DNA from: Methanosaeta sp. PtaB.Bin018 | GTDB taxonomy: Archaea; Halobacteriota; Methanosarcinia; Methanotrichales; Methanotrichaceae | Assembly (NCBI GenBank): GCA_002067755.1 | Contig: MVQH01000095.1 | Location: 1-53,197 of the forward strand | Direction of reading: 5' to 3' | Length of the DNA stretch: 53,197 nt | Shown: positions 43,261 through 51,916 of the stretch, piece after piece | How positions within the stretch are numbered: position 1 is the first letter of the stretch | Layout: every line of letters begins with the position of its first letter | The notes under the pieces: model-generated | Seen by the model: the letters and a program-made list of their open reading frames with translations, nothing else | Databases searched by the model: none | What the model was told of the DNA's origin: nothing | Program-made: the position numbers and the translations under genes

Positions 43261-43569
43261 TTTTATCACCAGAGACTGTCAGGCTAACGGGGAAGGGCAA
43301 ATGATACGAGGGGTAAGGCTTTTGAACAATGTGATCAATTTTACCCCTCCATAACTGGACAATTCCGATCAGCCATTGACGACGCTTTAGAGATGAGTGG
43401 TGGGCTTAGCCGATGACACATGAAAATAGTTGCAGGACATTTAAGGCAAACCCCATGCAGAGATGCGATCTAGCGTTTTACCCGCCATCTCGCGAGGAAT
43501 CATCTCGCGAGGAAGTTTCACTCCCCCGCATCTGTCCGATATGAAAGCCAGCAATCTCTCAAGGGAATC
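43261..43569. other. Non-coding stretch with a 15-bp tandem duplication
   Basis: After the istB relic I see no convincing gene before the ABC permease. The word CATCTCGCGAGGAA occurs twice in tandem at 43486-43500 and 43501-43515, each containing the palindrome CTCGCGAG. A short minus-strand open frame (43441-43623) overlaps the permease start and is not supported. Confidence 0.5.
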
Positions 43570-44745
43570 ATGATCTTGAAAAACAGCCTCCCGGTCTTCG
43601 AGCTTACAGTTGTAGCCCGCCATATCACCTATAGGAAATGGCGCACATTCCTCTCAGTAGGAGCGGTCGCGCTGGCTGTAGCCATATCGATCGTCTTCAT
43701 CTCCATCCAGAATGGCTTCTCGGACTTCCTCTTCGATATCGTATTTCGGTTCCTTCCACATATCACCATCAGCCCAAAAGAGGGTGAAGAGTACATCCAT
43801 CTCTATCGGGGCATCGTTGATGTCGCATGGGCGATACCAGGAGTTTTAGGCGTCTCGCCGAGCCTCGCAGCAACAGCAACCTTGGCCTATAAAGATAAAG
43901 CTGAAAATGTGGCCATGATTGGCGTGGATCCGGTAGAGGCTGACAAGATCTCCGAGATCAACAAGTACATGGTTGAGGGAGATATCGGATCGATTTTGGG
44001 AGGCAAGAGGATAGTCATGGGTCTGGCACTGGCCGAGAAGCTCAAGGTCAAAAAAGGCGACACCATCCAGGCCAAGTTCCCAGATGCAGTTCCTGCCAGC
44101 CTGTTGGTATCCGGCCTTTTCAACTTCGGCTACAAACAGGTAGACGAAGCCGTCACTTATGTCTCTCTGGATACTGCACGGGATTTCTTGAACGAAGGAG
44201 ATGTGGTTACCAGCATCGACCTAAAGCTGGAGGATCCCTTCGGCGCTGAAGCTGCTGCCAAAGAGCTCAGATCTTACGGCTACAACGCTAAAGACTGGCA
44301 GCAGCTCTACCCCGATATCGTCAGAACTCTGGCCTTTGAGAGAACCCAAAATGCTATAACCATGCTATTGCTCATGATCATTGCCACTTTTGGCATAGCA
44401 AGCATAATGAATATGATGGTCCAGGAGAAGACCCGCGAGATTGGAATGCTCATGGCCATGGGCGCCTCTCCTGTAAACATTCAAAGGCTGTTTTTGCTGG
44501 AGAGCGGACTTCTCGGGCTCATGGGTTCTATCCTTGGCTGCGTCCTCGGGTTTTTGGTCTCAATGCAGCTTCGCGGAGTGCAAATACAGAATGCCATGGG
44601 CCAGATGATGAATATTCCAATCGCCATCAACCCAATGGACTTCGTCGTCTTCACAATTCTGGCTGTCCTGCTGAGCATAGCTGCAGGATACTACCCAGCA
44701 CGAAAAGCCTCCCGACTTGACCCGGTGGTGGCTCTTAAGGGATGA
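43570..44745 (+). CDS. ABC transporter permease, FtsX/MacB (LolE) type, copy 1
   Basis: 391 residues: N-terminal membrane helix (TFLSVGAVALAVAISIVFIS), a large extracytoplasmic domain of about 230 residues, and three C-terminal helices with the FtsX-domain motif MMVQEKTREIGMLMAMGASP. Such proteins drive mechanotransmission or lipoprotein/peptide export with a MacB-type ATPase. The start ATG 43570 follows AAGGGAATC. Paired with a paralogue 43 bp downstream. No ATPase gene is nearby in the window. Confidence 0.9.
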   Translation: MILKNSLPVFELTVVARHITYRKWRTFLSVGAVALAVAISIVFISIQNGFSDFLFDIVFRFLPHITISPKEGEEYIHLYRGIVDVAWAIPGVLGVSPSLAATATLAYKDKAENVAMIGVDPVEADKISEINKYMVEGDIGSILGGKRIVMGLALAEKLKVKKGDTIQAKFPDAVPASLLVSGLFNFGYKQVDEAVTYVSLDTARDFLNEGDVVTSIDLKLEDPFGAEAAAKELRSYGYNAKDWQQLYPDIVRTLAFERTQNAITMLLLMIIATFGIASIMNMMVQEKTREIGMLMAMGASPVNIQRLFLLESGLLGLMGSILGCVLGFLVSMQLRGVQIQNAMGQMMNIPIAINPMDFVVFTILAVLLSIAAGYYPARKASRLDPVVALKG

Positions 44746-44788
44746 TCTGGAGGCTGCAGATGAGCGATCTGAGGAGGATGGGCAATTT

Positions 44789-45949
44789 ATGTTCGAGCTG
44801 ACAGTAGCCAGAAAGCACATATCCTCCGACCCCAAGATGGTGCTCTTCACAGTCCTGGCGGTGGCTTTGGCCATCGGTGTGATAGTAGTAATGATGGGCA
44901 TCAACGAAGGCTACAAGAGCGATCTTGTAAGCAGCCTGGTGGAGAACAATCCCCATCTGACAGTCAGCCCCAAGGAGAATGAGGACTATATCACTCTGTA
45001 TCGAACCCTATCCGCAATTATCTGGAGTTATCCTCAGGTGGAGGCGGTCTCGCCCCGCATCATGGGCAAGGCCGGGGCCAAGCACAAGGATATTGTGCGC
45101 GCAGTGAGCTTCATTGGAGCCGATCCCCTAAAGGAAGATCCGCTTATGATGGTTCAGAAGGACATGGTCTGGGGAAACTACTCTGATCTCGTCTTCAAGA
45201 AAAGAGCTGCTGTTCTTGGAACCAAACTGGCAGATGATCTGGAACTCCGACCCGGACAGAAATTCAATTTGGTCCTCCAGAATAAATCGTTCAACATAGA
45301 GGTGATAGGCCTCATAAGAACAGGAACGGGCTCGGACGAAACTCTGGTCTATCTTCCACTTGATACGGCTCAGGAACTCCTGAGTCAACCAGACGTCGTC
45401 TCGGAGATCGGCGTGAGGCTATCGGACATTTACGCAGCACCGGCGATTGCCTCGGACTTGAGCTCTCGCTTTGCCTACAAGGCTGTGAGCTGGCAGGAGC
45501 AGAACAGGGATATCCTGCAGGTGATGGACACGCAGAAGGTCATTCTCTACATATTCTACGCTCTAATATTCATCATTGCGGGATTCGGTGTGGCAAATAC
45601 CATGATCATGGCTGTGACTCGAAGAACCAAGGAGATCGGCATACTCATGGCCATGGGAGCAACGCAGTCGAGCATCGTGAAGATTTTCCTTGCAGAGAGC
45701 TTGATTCTTGGACCGCCCGCTGCTCTCCTGGGCTGCCTCCTGGCATGGACAACTGCTAAACTCATTGAGGCCTATCCAGTCCAGCTTCCCAGCGACGTCT
45801 ATCAGGTCTCCAGGCTGACTGTGCTGCTCACGCCGCAAACATTCGCTCTGGCAGTGGTCTTCGCCCTTGGTGTGAATTTTCTTGCGGGATTGTATCCAGC
45901 GTACAAGGCATCCAGGCTTGACCCTGTATTGGCCATTGGAGGCGAGTGA
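44789..45949 (+). CDS. ABC transporter permease, FtsX/MacB type, copy 2
   Basis: 386 residues with the same architecture as copy 1; both begin FELTVxARxHI and both have a KTREIGMLMAMGA or RTKEIGILMAMGA motif in the FtsX domain. I start at ATG 44789, right after the ribosome site GAGGAGG (44771-44777); a longer reading to 44717 overlaps copy 1. The two probably form a heterodimer, as LolC/LolE do. Substrate unknown. Confidence 0.91.
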   Translation: MFELTVARKHISSDPKMVLFTVLAVALAIGVIVVMMGINEGYKSDLVSSLVENNPHLTVSPKENEDYITLYRTLSAIIWSYPQVEAVSPRIMGKAGAKHKDIVRAVSFIGADPLKEDPLMMVQKDMVWGNYSDLVFKKRAAVLGTKLADDLELRPGQKFNLVLQNKSFNIEVIGLIRTGTGSDETLVYLPLDTAQELLSQPDVVSEIGVRLSDIYAAPAIASDLSSRFAYKAVSWQEQNRDILQVMDTQKVILYIFYALIFIIAGFGVANTMIMAVTRRTKEIGILMAMGATQSSIVKIFLAESLILGPPAALLGCLLAWTTAKLIEAYPVQLPSDVYQVSRLTVLLTPQTFALAVVFALGVNFLAGLYPAYKASRLDPVLAIGGE

Positions 45950-45973
45950 AGGGCTGTTGCGATCGCCGGGCAA

Positions 45974-45984
45974 CTTATATATAC
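45974..45984 (+). promoter_or_regulatory. TATA box of the mini zinc-ribbon gene
   Basis: CTTATATATAC, centred about 29 bp before ATG 46008, in the pattern of leaderless or nearly leaderless archaeal messages. Confidence 0.6.
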
Positions 45985-46007
45985 CAATACTCTAATACTA
46001 TGAGCAC

Positions 46008-46136
46008 ATGGAATTGCCTACGCTTGTGTGCAAACGGTGTTCTCACAGGTGGCACCCCAGATCAACAGAGCTGCCTGCAGTTTGCCCCAAGTGTAAGTCC
46101 CCGTACTGGAACAGAGAGAGGAAGACCAAGAGATGA
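46008..46136 (+). CDS. Mini zinc-ribbon protein, 42 aa
   Basis: Encodes MELPTLVCKRCSHRWHPRST and then ELPAVCPKCKSPYWN plus a basic tail RERKTKR. Two CxxC knuckles (C8/C11 and C26/C29) form a rubredoxin-type zinc ribbon; the basic tail suggests nucleic-acid binding. Similar tiny zinc-ribbon proteins occur widely in archaea and lack known functions. A strong TATA box is at the right distance. Confidence 0.85.
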   Translation: MELPTLVCKRCSHRWHPRSTELPAVCPKCKSPYWNRERKTKR

Positions 46137-46202
46137 TTTGAACGAAAAACTAAATTAATTAGGATTGGATAGACCGAAACGATAACGATTAGGGGTGTTA
46201 TC

Positions 46203-46319
46203 ATGGGAAGCACCGGATCCAAACGAGATGGGAAATTCAAATGCAAACTCTGCCGAATGATCTTCGATTCGAAGGAAGAATTGAAACTGCACATGATTGA
46301 GGATCATAACGACAAGTGA
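46203..46319 (+). CDS. Mini C2H2 zinc-finger protein, 38 aa
   Basis: Encodes a single classical zinc finger: FKCKLCRMIFDSKEELKLHM then IEDH, i.e. C-x2-C-x12-H-x4-H (C14, C17, H30, H35), with a basic N-terminus (GSTGSKRDGK). The spacing is that of eukaryote-like C2H2 fingers and of the few known archaeal ones. Found 66 bp after the zinc-ribbon gene. Probably a DNA- or protein-binding peptide; function unknown. Confidence 0.82.
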   Translation: MGSTGSKRDGKFKCKLCRMIFDSKEELKLHMIEDHNDK

Positions 46320-46390
46320 GCCAAGGAGTTCTCCTTTTTGGTTTTGTCGTTCTGCCTGCAAGGGCTATTCTTCTCGAGGTGGGATAATCG

Positions 46391-46627
46391 ATGACAAAAA
46401 AATTGGATGAAATCAATGCGCCAAAAGCTGTTCCACGTGAGTCTGACAATCCAATCGTGGAAGAGTACAAGGAGGAGCTTCTGACAAGGCCTGCCTATGG
46501 CGTGCACCCGGCGACAGCCGTTGAAGAGGCAAGGCTTTGCCGCATGGAGGGCCTCCTGGCTGAGATGAGAGATAAGGTCGATAACCTGGAGAGAAGGCTC
46601 AAGGCATTAGAGGGCAGAAGGCAATAA
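46391..46627 (+). CDS. Small coiled-coil protein, 78 aa
   Basis: A polar protein whose second half ([34 protein letters not shown]) forms a heptad-repeat coiled coil, likely a dimer. Preceded by GAGGTGGGAT as ribosome site. Its last 21 nt overlap the end of the convergent copA gene. Family unrecognised. Confidence 0.72.
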   Translation: MTKKLDEINAPKAVPRESDNPIVEEYKEELLTRPAYGVHPATAVEEARLCRMEGLLAEMRDKVDNLERRLKALEGRRQ

Positions 46628-49078
46628 CATCTCTTTTGCTGGCGGGGTATACCTTTTGAGCAGAAGTGAGAGAGAGACGACTGTCACCGAGCTCAAGGCC
46701 ATGGCCAGGCCTGCAAATTCAGGTCGGAAGGTAATGCCATAAAATGGAAAGAGCGCTCCTGCAGCAACTGGAACCAGCAGAGCATTGTAGGCGAAGGCCC
46801 AGAAGATATTCAACTTGATCCTCGATATGACCTTGCGGCTGAGCTGAATGGCGGCCACGGCATCCAGCAGATCGTCCTTCATCAAAACGATCTCTCCCGT
46901 CTCGATTGCGACGTCTGTTCCGCTGCCGATGGCAATGCCGACGTCTGCCTGCGCCAGAGCTGGAGCATCGTTGATGCCATCGCCAACAAAGGCCACCTTG
47001 CGTCCTCCTTGCTGCAGCCTCTTTATCTCTTTGGACTTCTCTTCTGGCAGAACCTCGGAGAGGACCTGCTCAATGCCAAGCTGATTTGCCACAGCGGATG
47101 CACTGCGAAGATTGTCCCCTGTGATCATAACCACGCCAAGTCCCATCTTCTTAAGCTCGGCGACTGCTCTTCTGGCCGAATCTTTCAGCTTATCGGCGAT
47201 CCCCAAGACGCCACAGCCTTTTCCGTCCAGGGCGATCAGAATGGCAGTCTTTCCCTGTTTCTCGAAGTCGGATGCCTTCGCCAGCAGCTCATCTGGCGTT
47301 TCAATGCCCCTTTCCAGGAAGAGCAACCTGTTCCCGACCACCACGCTCTTTGCATCAACCTTTGCTAGCACGCCCTTTCCTGGCAGGGTCTCGAAATCCG
47401 TTGCTCCTATGAGGCTGATTCCCTGGGCCTGGGCCTTCCTGACCACCGCCTCAGCTAAAGGATGCTCTGAGCCCTTTTCAGCATTTGCGGCCAGCCTCAA
47501 AAGATCGATCTCATCTATGCCAAACGATGTCAGGTCTGTGACATCTGGACGCCCTACAGTCAGCGTGCCGGTCTTGTCGAAGGCGACTGAATTGAGCTTC
47601 TCTGAGGCTTCCAGAGCCTCACCGCTCTTGATGAGAATTCCAATCTCAGCTCCCCTGCCAACGCCCACTGTGACTGCTGTGGGCGTCGCCAGGCCAAGGG
47701 CGCATGGGCATGCCACTACTAATACTGATATGAGGGCCGTCAGCGAGAAGAGCAGCGTCTCGCGGGCGATGAAGTACCAGTAGACGAAAGCAAGGGCTGC
47801 GATGGATAGAATTGTAGGAATGAAATAGCTCACCGCACGATCGGCTATCCTCTGGATGGGCGGCCTCGATCCTTGAGCCTCCTGTACGAGCGAGATGATC
47901 TGCGCCAGAATGGTCTCACGGCCAACTTTTGTGGCCCGGAATCTGAGGACTCCGTTCTTGTTGATAGTCCCACCCACCACATTTTGGCCAACGACTTTTA
48001 GCACTGGAACGGGCTCGCCTGTGATCATCGATTCGTCCACATAGCTCTGACCGTCCAGGACAAGTCCATCCACTGGAATCTTCTCTCCAGGCTTGACCTG
48101 GATCTGGTCACCGACCACGACCTCCTCCACAGCCACCTCGATCTCGGACCCATCCCTCAGGACAGTGGCCTTCTTGGGCTGCAGACCTACCAGCTTCCTG
48201 ATGGCCTCGGAGGTGCTGCCCTTGGCCTTCGCCTCCAAGAAACGCCCAAGCGTCAGAAATGAGGCAAGCATGATCGCCGTCTCGTAGAACATGAAATCCG
48301 AAGTGAGCACTATCCCAAATGTGCCAAGTATGCTGGAACCATAGGCCACACCGATGCCCATGGCGTACATCACATCCATGTCCAGGCTCCTGTTGCGCAT
48401 GGCCCGGAATGCTGCGCGAAATATTGGAAGGCTGACGTAGATGAAGGCTGGGGCGGACACCACCAGCATGAACAGATTCATGAAATTGGGAGCTGTCATG
48501 AAGATGCTCATGGGAATGAAATGGTGAACTGGCAGGTACATCAGAGCCATTAAGATGAGGCTTACTGCAAAGCCGATTATGATCCGCCGTTTCTTGTCTG
48601 CCAGATCCTTCGCCAGCAATGCCTTCTCCTGATCTGCAGATGCCTCCTCGCCAGCAAGCCCCAGGAACTGATAGCCAATATCGGCCACTGCCACTTTGAG
48701 ATCTTCCAGGCCTACCATTCTGGGATTGTAACTGACGTAAGCTTTCTCCGACGCCAGGTTCACGCGCACATCCACGACGCCGTCCAGCCTTTTAAGTCCG
48801 GCCTCAAGAGCTCCAACACACATGGCACAGGCCATGCCGCCAATCTTCAGCACAACTTTTTCGTCGACAACATCATAGCCCGCATTCCTGATCGCCATCT
48901 CGATGTCTGCCAGCTTGAGCTTCTCTGGATCGTACTCGACTGTCGCAATCTCTGTGCCAAGATTTACCTCGGCATGCACAACCCCCTCTTTGCTCCTGAG
49001 GGCCTTCTCGATGGCTGCGCTGCATGCAGCGCACGCCATTCCAGTGACCTTTAATTCAGCTCTCTTGGGATCGGACAT
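46607..49078 (-). CDS. copA: Copper-translocating P-type ATPase (CopA)
   Basis: 823-residue P1B-type ATPase that exports Cu+ from the cytoplasm. Two N-terminal metal-binding domains with C16/C19 (GMACAACS) and C84/C87 (GMACAMCV), eight membrane helices, actuator TGEP at 353-356, membrane CPC at C457/C459, phosphorylated D501 in DKTGTLT, and [10 protein letters not shown] near residue 700. All key residues are present. It is encoded 28 bp downstream of the FTR/rubredoxin gene on the same strand, hinting at co-expression with a thiol-redox system. Confidence 0.95.
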   Translation of the reverse strand: MSDPKRAELKVTGMACAACSAAIEKALRSKEGVVHAEVNLGTEIATVEYDPEKLKLADIEMAIRNAGYDVVDEKVVLKIGGMACAMCVGALEAGLKRLDGVVDVRVNLASEKAYVSYNPRMVGLEDLKVAVADIGYQFLGLAGEEASADQEKALLAKDLADKKRRIIIGFAVSLILMALMYLPVHHFIPMSIFMTAPNFMNLFMLVVSAPAFIYVSLPIFRAAFRAMRNRSLDMDVMYAMGIGVAYGSSILGTFGIVLTSDFMFYETAIMLASFLTLGRFLEAKAKGSTSEAIRKLVGLQPKKATVLRDGSEIEVAVEEVVVGDQIQVKPGEKIPVDGLVLDGQSYVDESMITGEPVPVLKVVGQNVVGGTINKNGVLRFRATKVGRETILAQIISLVQEAQGSRPPIQRIADRAVSYFIPTILSIAALAFVYWYFIARETLLFSLTALISVLVVACPCALGLATPTAVTVGVGRGAEIGILIKSGEALEASEKLNSVAFDKTGTLTVGRPDVTDLTSFGIDEIDLLRLAANAEKGSEHPLAEAVVRKAQAQGISLIGATDFETLPGKGVLAKVDAKSVVVGNRLLFLERGIETPDELLAKASDFEKQGKTAILIALDGKGCGVLGIADKLKDSARRAVAELKKMGLGVVMITGDNLRSASAVANQLGIEQVLSEVLPEEKSKEIKRLQQGGRKVAFVGDGINDAPALAQADVGIAIGSGTDVAIETGEIVLMKDDLLDAVAAIQLSRKVISRIKLNIFWAFAYNALLVPVAAGALFPFYGITFRPEFAGLAMALSSVTVVSLSLLLKRYTPPAKEMLLPSAL

Positions 49079-49106
49079 GGCTATGTCAATGCGCTTCTAC
49101 TCGAAG

Positions 49107-49631
49107 CTAAATGAACCTCTCAAACCTCTCCCGGCCTGCCTTGCAGATGGGACAGACTTCAGGCGGCCCTTCTCGACCGCAGAGGTAGCCGCAGACAAGG
49201 CACCTCCACACTGGCACTGAGAGCTTCGCGGGCACGGCATCAAGGCTTGCGCCAGATGATCCGGGCTTTGCCGCTCTGCTCTCGAATGGCGGCCTTCTCT
49301 CAGGAATGCAGCTCAGCTCCTTTTCGCCTTTCAGGACTGCTGCAGAGACATAAAGCGCACAGTAGCAGGCCCCGAACTCCGAAAGATCTGCGTCTCTGTA
49401 GTAGCAAGGACAGATGATGTCGAGATCCTGCTGCTTGTCGTCTGCAGCCAGCCGGCAGGGGCAGGCACGGTAGCCGTAGCGCCTCTCGTTTATTAGCAGG
49501 CCTCTGACCAGGCCCTTGACGAACTCGGCTTCTCGGTTGAGGAAGTATCCGCCTTGTTTTGCCTCTCTATCCAGGCGGGCATAGAGCTCATCCACCTCGC
49601 TGTCGGTCGGCTCACCGAAATTCTCGTTCAT
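49107..49631 (-). CDS. Ferredoxin:thioredoxin reductase catalytic domain fused to rubredoxin
   Basis: 174 residues. The N-terminal domain (1-110) has the FTR catalytic pattern CPC (57-59), CPC (74-76) and CYC (89-91), for a [4Fe-4S] cluster next to a redox-active disulfide; the C-terminal domain is a rubredoxin (C144/C147 and C160/C163). The rubredoxin probably delivers electrons in place of plant-type ferredoxin docking. The stop of the glutaredoxin gene overlaps its start (49631), so glutaredoxin is likely its substrate: electrons from rubredoxin to Fe-S to disulfide to glutaredoxin. Confidence 0.92.
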   Translation of the reverse strand: MNENFGEPTDSEVDELYARLDREAKQGGYFLNREAEFVKGLVRGLLINERRYGYRACPCRLAADDKQQDLDIICPCYYRDADLSEFGACYCALYVSAAVLKGEKELSCIPERRPPFESRAAKPGSSGASLDAVPAKLSVPVWRCLVCGYLCGREGPPEVCPICKAGRERFERFI

Positions 49632-49906
49632 CAGCCAAGTGCCTCCCGGATCTCCTTCTCCCTGAAGCCCACAATGCTCTTATCTCCAATGACGAGCGTA
49701 GGAAATGAGGTGCTCGGATTGTAATGCTTGACCTGCTCTATCGCCTTGGACCTGTCCTCTCCCTTCAGCAGATCGACATAAATGTAGTCGAAAGAGACGC
49801 CCAACGCCATCAGAAGCTCCCTTGTCCTCTTGCACCAGATGCAAGTGCTCAAGGCATATAGAGTGATCTTGCCTTTTTCCTCTCCCGCAACATGTTCAAA
49901 ATTCAT
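49631..49906 (-). CDS. Glutaredoxin-like protein
   Basis: 91 residues, thioredoxin fold with active site C22-IW-C25 (STCIWCKRT) and the cis-Pro motif [16 protein letters not shown]. Its stop overlaps the FTR/rubredoxin start, forming a two-gene unit; a TATA-like AAATTATTTATC lies upstream at about 49940-49951. Probably reduces protein disulfides or carries metal/sulfur in the cytoplasm. Confidence 0.93.
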   Translation of the reverse strand: MNFEHVAGEEKGKITLYALSTCIWCKRTRELLMALGVSFDYIYVDLLKGEDRSKAIEQVKHYNPSTSFPTLVIGDKSIVGFREKEIREALG

Positions 49907-49947
49907 GAGACACCAGCTTTGTAAAGTACGCTGGTAACAGATAAATA

Positions 49948-49973
49948 ATTTCTCTAAACGATTTCTCTAAACG
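49948..49973 (+). repeat. Tandem 13-bp duplication
   Basis: ATTTCTCTAAACG occurs twice in direct succession, next to the glutaredoxin promoter. It adjoins another tandem repeat at 50000-50037. Confidence 0.75.
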
Positions 49974-49999
49974 AGCCTGGACGCAAGAAAAGAGACCCG

Positions 50000-50037
50000 G
50001 GTTCAAAACCAAAGATCAGGCTCAAAACTAAAGATCA
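50000..50037 (+). repeat. Tandem 19-bp repeat at the end of the Dsr-like operon
   Basis: GGTTCAAAACCAAAGATCA and GGCTCAAAACTAAAGATCA (17 of 19 identical). On the minus strand, just past the stop of the last gene at 50035, these give T-rich blocks that may end the operon transcript. Confidence 0.7.
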
Positions 50038-50367
50038 AAATGCATAGAGCTTGTTCTCCTCATTCATCGCATCATCGACCAGGCGCTCGTAAAAATCAAC
50101 CAGCACCACCGTTTTATCTTTAGCCTGCACGCCCCTTGCCTCCAGATCCTCTTGGCAGGCCACAATCCTGTTCAGTGGCAGGTCTTCGAGGGCCTCTTCT
50201 AGCAGCATATAAACTCCATCTCCGGCCAGATAAAGGACGGCATTTTCAGACAGCGAAATCAAGCGCATGCAAAACCTGGCACGTTCGCTGAAAGGAGGCT
50301 TGGTCAGCAGGAAAACGTCCACCCTGGGTCCTTTGGCGTCTGAATGCAATTGTCTATCTTGCTCCAT
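50035..50367 (-). CDS. DsrH/TusB-like sulfur-relay protein
   Basis: 110 residues with the DsrH pattern: VDVFLLTKPPFSERARFCMR, NAVLYLAGDGVYMLLEEALE, and the VACQEDLEARGV region where TusB has its Cys-containing loop; ends in a VDFYERLVD motif. In the TusBCD complex the H/B subunit supports persulfide transfer. Last gene of the operon (12-bp gap after the DsrF-like gene). Whether the target is tRNA, molybdopterin/Fe-S or arsenic chemistry is unknown. Confidence 0.85.
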   Translation of the reverse strand: MEQDRQLHSDAKGPRVDVFLLTKPPFSERARFCMRLISLSENAVLYLAGDGVYMLLEEALEDLPLNRIVACQEDLEARGVQAKDKTVVLVDFYERLVDDAMNEENKLYAF

Positions 50368-50379
50368 GAAACCGAATCC

Positions 50380-50721
50380 TCATAATACTATCACCGAATC
50401 GGATGCTACAGCCTCCTCTATGAACCTCTCATCGTCGACCAGCTCAACCCTTTCGATGAGGCTCTGGCTAAAAAGGCCTCTCTTTGCTAGCGAAGGCTCA
50501 TGGGCGATGACCCTCATCTCGGGATAGGCATAGATCGTGTCCGAAAGGTTGGGAACCCCAAGTGCTCTGCTATCTTGCCCTGCCAGCGCCAGGTACACTC
50601 CATCCGCATAGAGGCCCACTATGACGTCCATCTTGATGCTCACGGCTGCAGCGTTGAGCAGCCCGTAAGCTTTCTCGCTCCCATATGGTGCAACATCCAG
50701 CATGTAAAAGACAGATCTCAT
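50380..50721 (-). CDS. DsrF/TusC-like sulfur-relay protein
   Basis: 113 residues with YGSEKAYGLLNAAAVSIKMD and GLYADGVYLALAGQD, the DsrE/DsrF fold signature. It contains no cysteine near the position used by DsrE, as in TusC, whose role is structural. Start overlaps the preceding stop (ATGA at 50718-50721). Confidence 0.87.
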   Translation of the reverse strand: MRSVFYMLDVAPYGSEKAYGLLNAAAVSIKMDVIVGLYADGVYLALAGQDSRALGVPNLSDTIYAYPEMRVIAHEPSLAKRGLFSQSLIERVELVDDERFIEEAVASDSVIVL

Positions 50722-51083
50722 TTTGATAGAGCGATGACTTTATCGCTCTCCTTCAACATCTCAGCCAGATCATACAGGCTTGTGATCTCAATTCCCGGAA
50801 GATATTCTTGGCATACGCCATCTGCAGCCTGATAGCCACGAGCTGCTGCACATCTTGGACAGGCCCTGATGGTTGCTCCATTGGATGCCAGCTCCTCAAA
50901 AAGCCGTCCGATATTGACGAAGTGCACAGGATTCTGGCTGCCTTTTGGTATGTGCACTGCATCAAGGTAGAGGAAGATATTTACCTTGTGGTGCACCAGG
51001 GCAGCTTTCGCAATTTTTACCGCCATCTCTGCGCACTCGGAGATGTAAGGCCCGTCGGTGAGAATGATGGTCAGAGTCGCCAA
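50718..51083 (-). CDS. DsrE/TusD-like persulfide carrier
   Basis: 121 residues. The DsrE fold ends in the reactive loop ATIRACPRCAAARGYQ with C75 and C78, followed by C91; one of the first two corresponds to the persulfide-carrying Cys of TusD. As the E subunit it would accept sulfur from an upstream donor, for which the rhodanese at the head of the operon is the obvious candidate. 12 bp after the regulator gene. Confidence 0.87.
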   Translation of the reverse strand: MATLTIILTDGPYISECAEMAVKIAKAALVHHKVNIFLYLDAVHIPKGSQNPVHFVNIGRLFEELASNGATIRACPRCAAARGYQAADGVCQEYLPGIEITSLYDLAEMLKESDKVIALSK

Positions 51084-51095
51084 TGTGCCACACCA

Positions 51096-51896
51096 TCAGA
51101 GGTATTCCAGCAAGGTCCTGATATGCTCCAGGTTGGTTGCATATTTTGCCTCAAGCAGGGGAGTGCATTTATCAAGCGCCACCTCCCTTCCCACCAGCTT
51201 GATTGCGAAGGCATAGCAGCTCTGCTCTCCACAGATTTGGCAATTGGTCTTGGGAAGGTACTCGTAGATCTCGGCATGGTCAACCTTGATCTTCTCGCGC
51301 GGGACCGGAGTCACTCCTTTGACTATCGCCTCATTGATTGTCTTCTTCATCTCCTCCAAAATCTCGCGCGCCTCCTCCTCGCTCTTGATCATTGTCATGG
51401 TCACATTGCCCGTGGCATAGATGGTGATGAGAATATTGCCCTTCTGGATTATGAGAGCACCAATCTTCTCAGAGTATCTTGCTCTTGGAAATAGTGGCTC
51501 CAGGAGTTTGAGGGCGCCTTCCAGTGGAGGCTCAAGCCGGGCAATGATCCTGAACTTGGATTCATCGGCAATGCAGGGCAAGAGCTGGCGAATTTCCAGG
51601 ATCTGCAGCGGCTTGGTTTTGGAGAGGTCCTTCTTAGTTTCATCAGGCTTTTGTGCGGATTTGGTCTCCATGAAGTTCTTTCCAAAATCCGTAAGAGAGA
51701 GCACACCATCGTCATTCTCTGCTAGGCCTGCCTGCTGCAGCATTTGCAGATGGTAATCCAGCATGGAGGCACCGACCTCTTTCTCAATCTCCTCTCGTGT
51801 CCTATCTTTCTCCACCAGCAAGGCCATGATTTTTCTTCTAGTTGCGTTTGCCATGGCATTGCTCACCAACTTCACATTTGCGGAAGGGCTTGTCAT
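51096..51896 (-). CDS. ArsR-type HTH regulator fused to an Fe-S cluster domain
   Basis: 266 residues from ATG 51896 (ribosome site GAGGTGAT ends 6 nt before it; ATG 51902 would be too close). An ArsR-type winged helix spans residues 5-75; a middle alpha/beta domain lies at 95-190; the C-terminus has C-x2-C-x4-C-x16-C (C219, C222, C227, C244), the [4Fe-4S] ligand spacing of corrinoid Fe-S proteins and RnfB. The CxC pair by which classical ArsR binds arsenite is absent, so sensing may go through the cluster. Located between Acr3 and DsrE. Confidence 0.9.
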   Translation of the reverse strand: MTSPSANVKLVSNAMANATRRKIMALLVEKDRTREEIEKEVGASMLDYHLQMLQQAGLAENDDGVLSLTDFGKNFMETKSAQKPDETKKDLSKTKPLQILEIRQLLPCIADESKFRIIARLEPPLEGALKLLEPLFPRARYSEKIGALIIQKGNILITIYATGNVTMTMIKSEEEAREILEEMKKTINEAIVKGVTPVPREKIKVDHAEIYEYLPKTNCQICGEQSCYAFAIKLVGREVALDKCTPLLEAKYATNLEHIRTLLEYL

Positions 51897-51916
51897 ATCC
51901 ATATCACCTCTTGAGC

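Noticed and set aside
43441-43623. Short minus-strand open frame before the permease
   Set aside because: Overlaps the permease start, contains the tandem duplication and shows no known domain.
49995-50012. T-arm-like GGGTTCAAAACC suggesting a tRNA
   Set aside because: No acceptor, D or anticodon arms can be built from the flanking sequence; the word is half of a tandem repeat.
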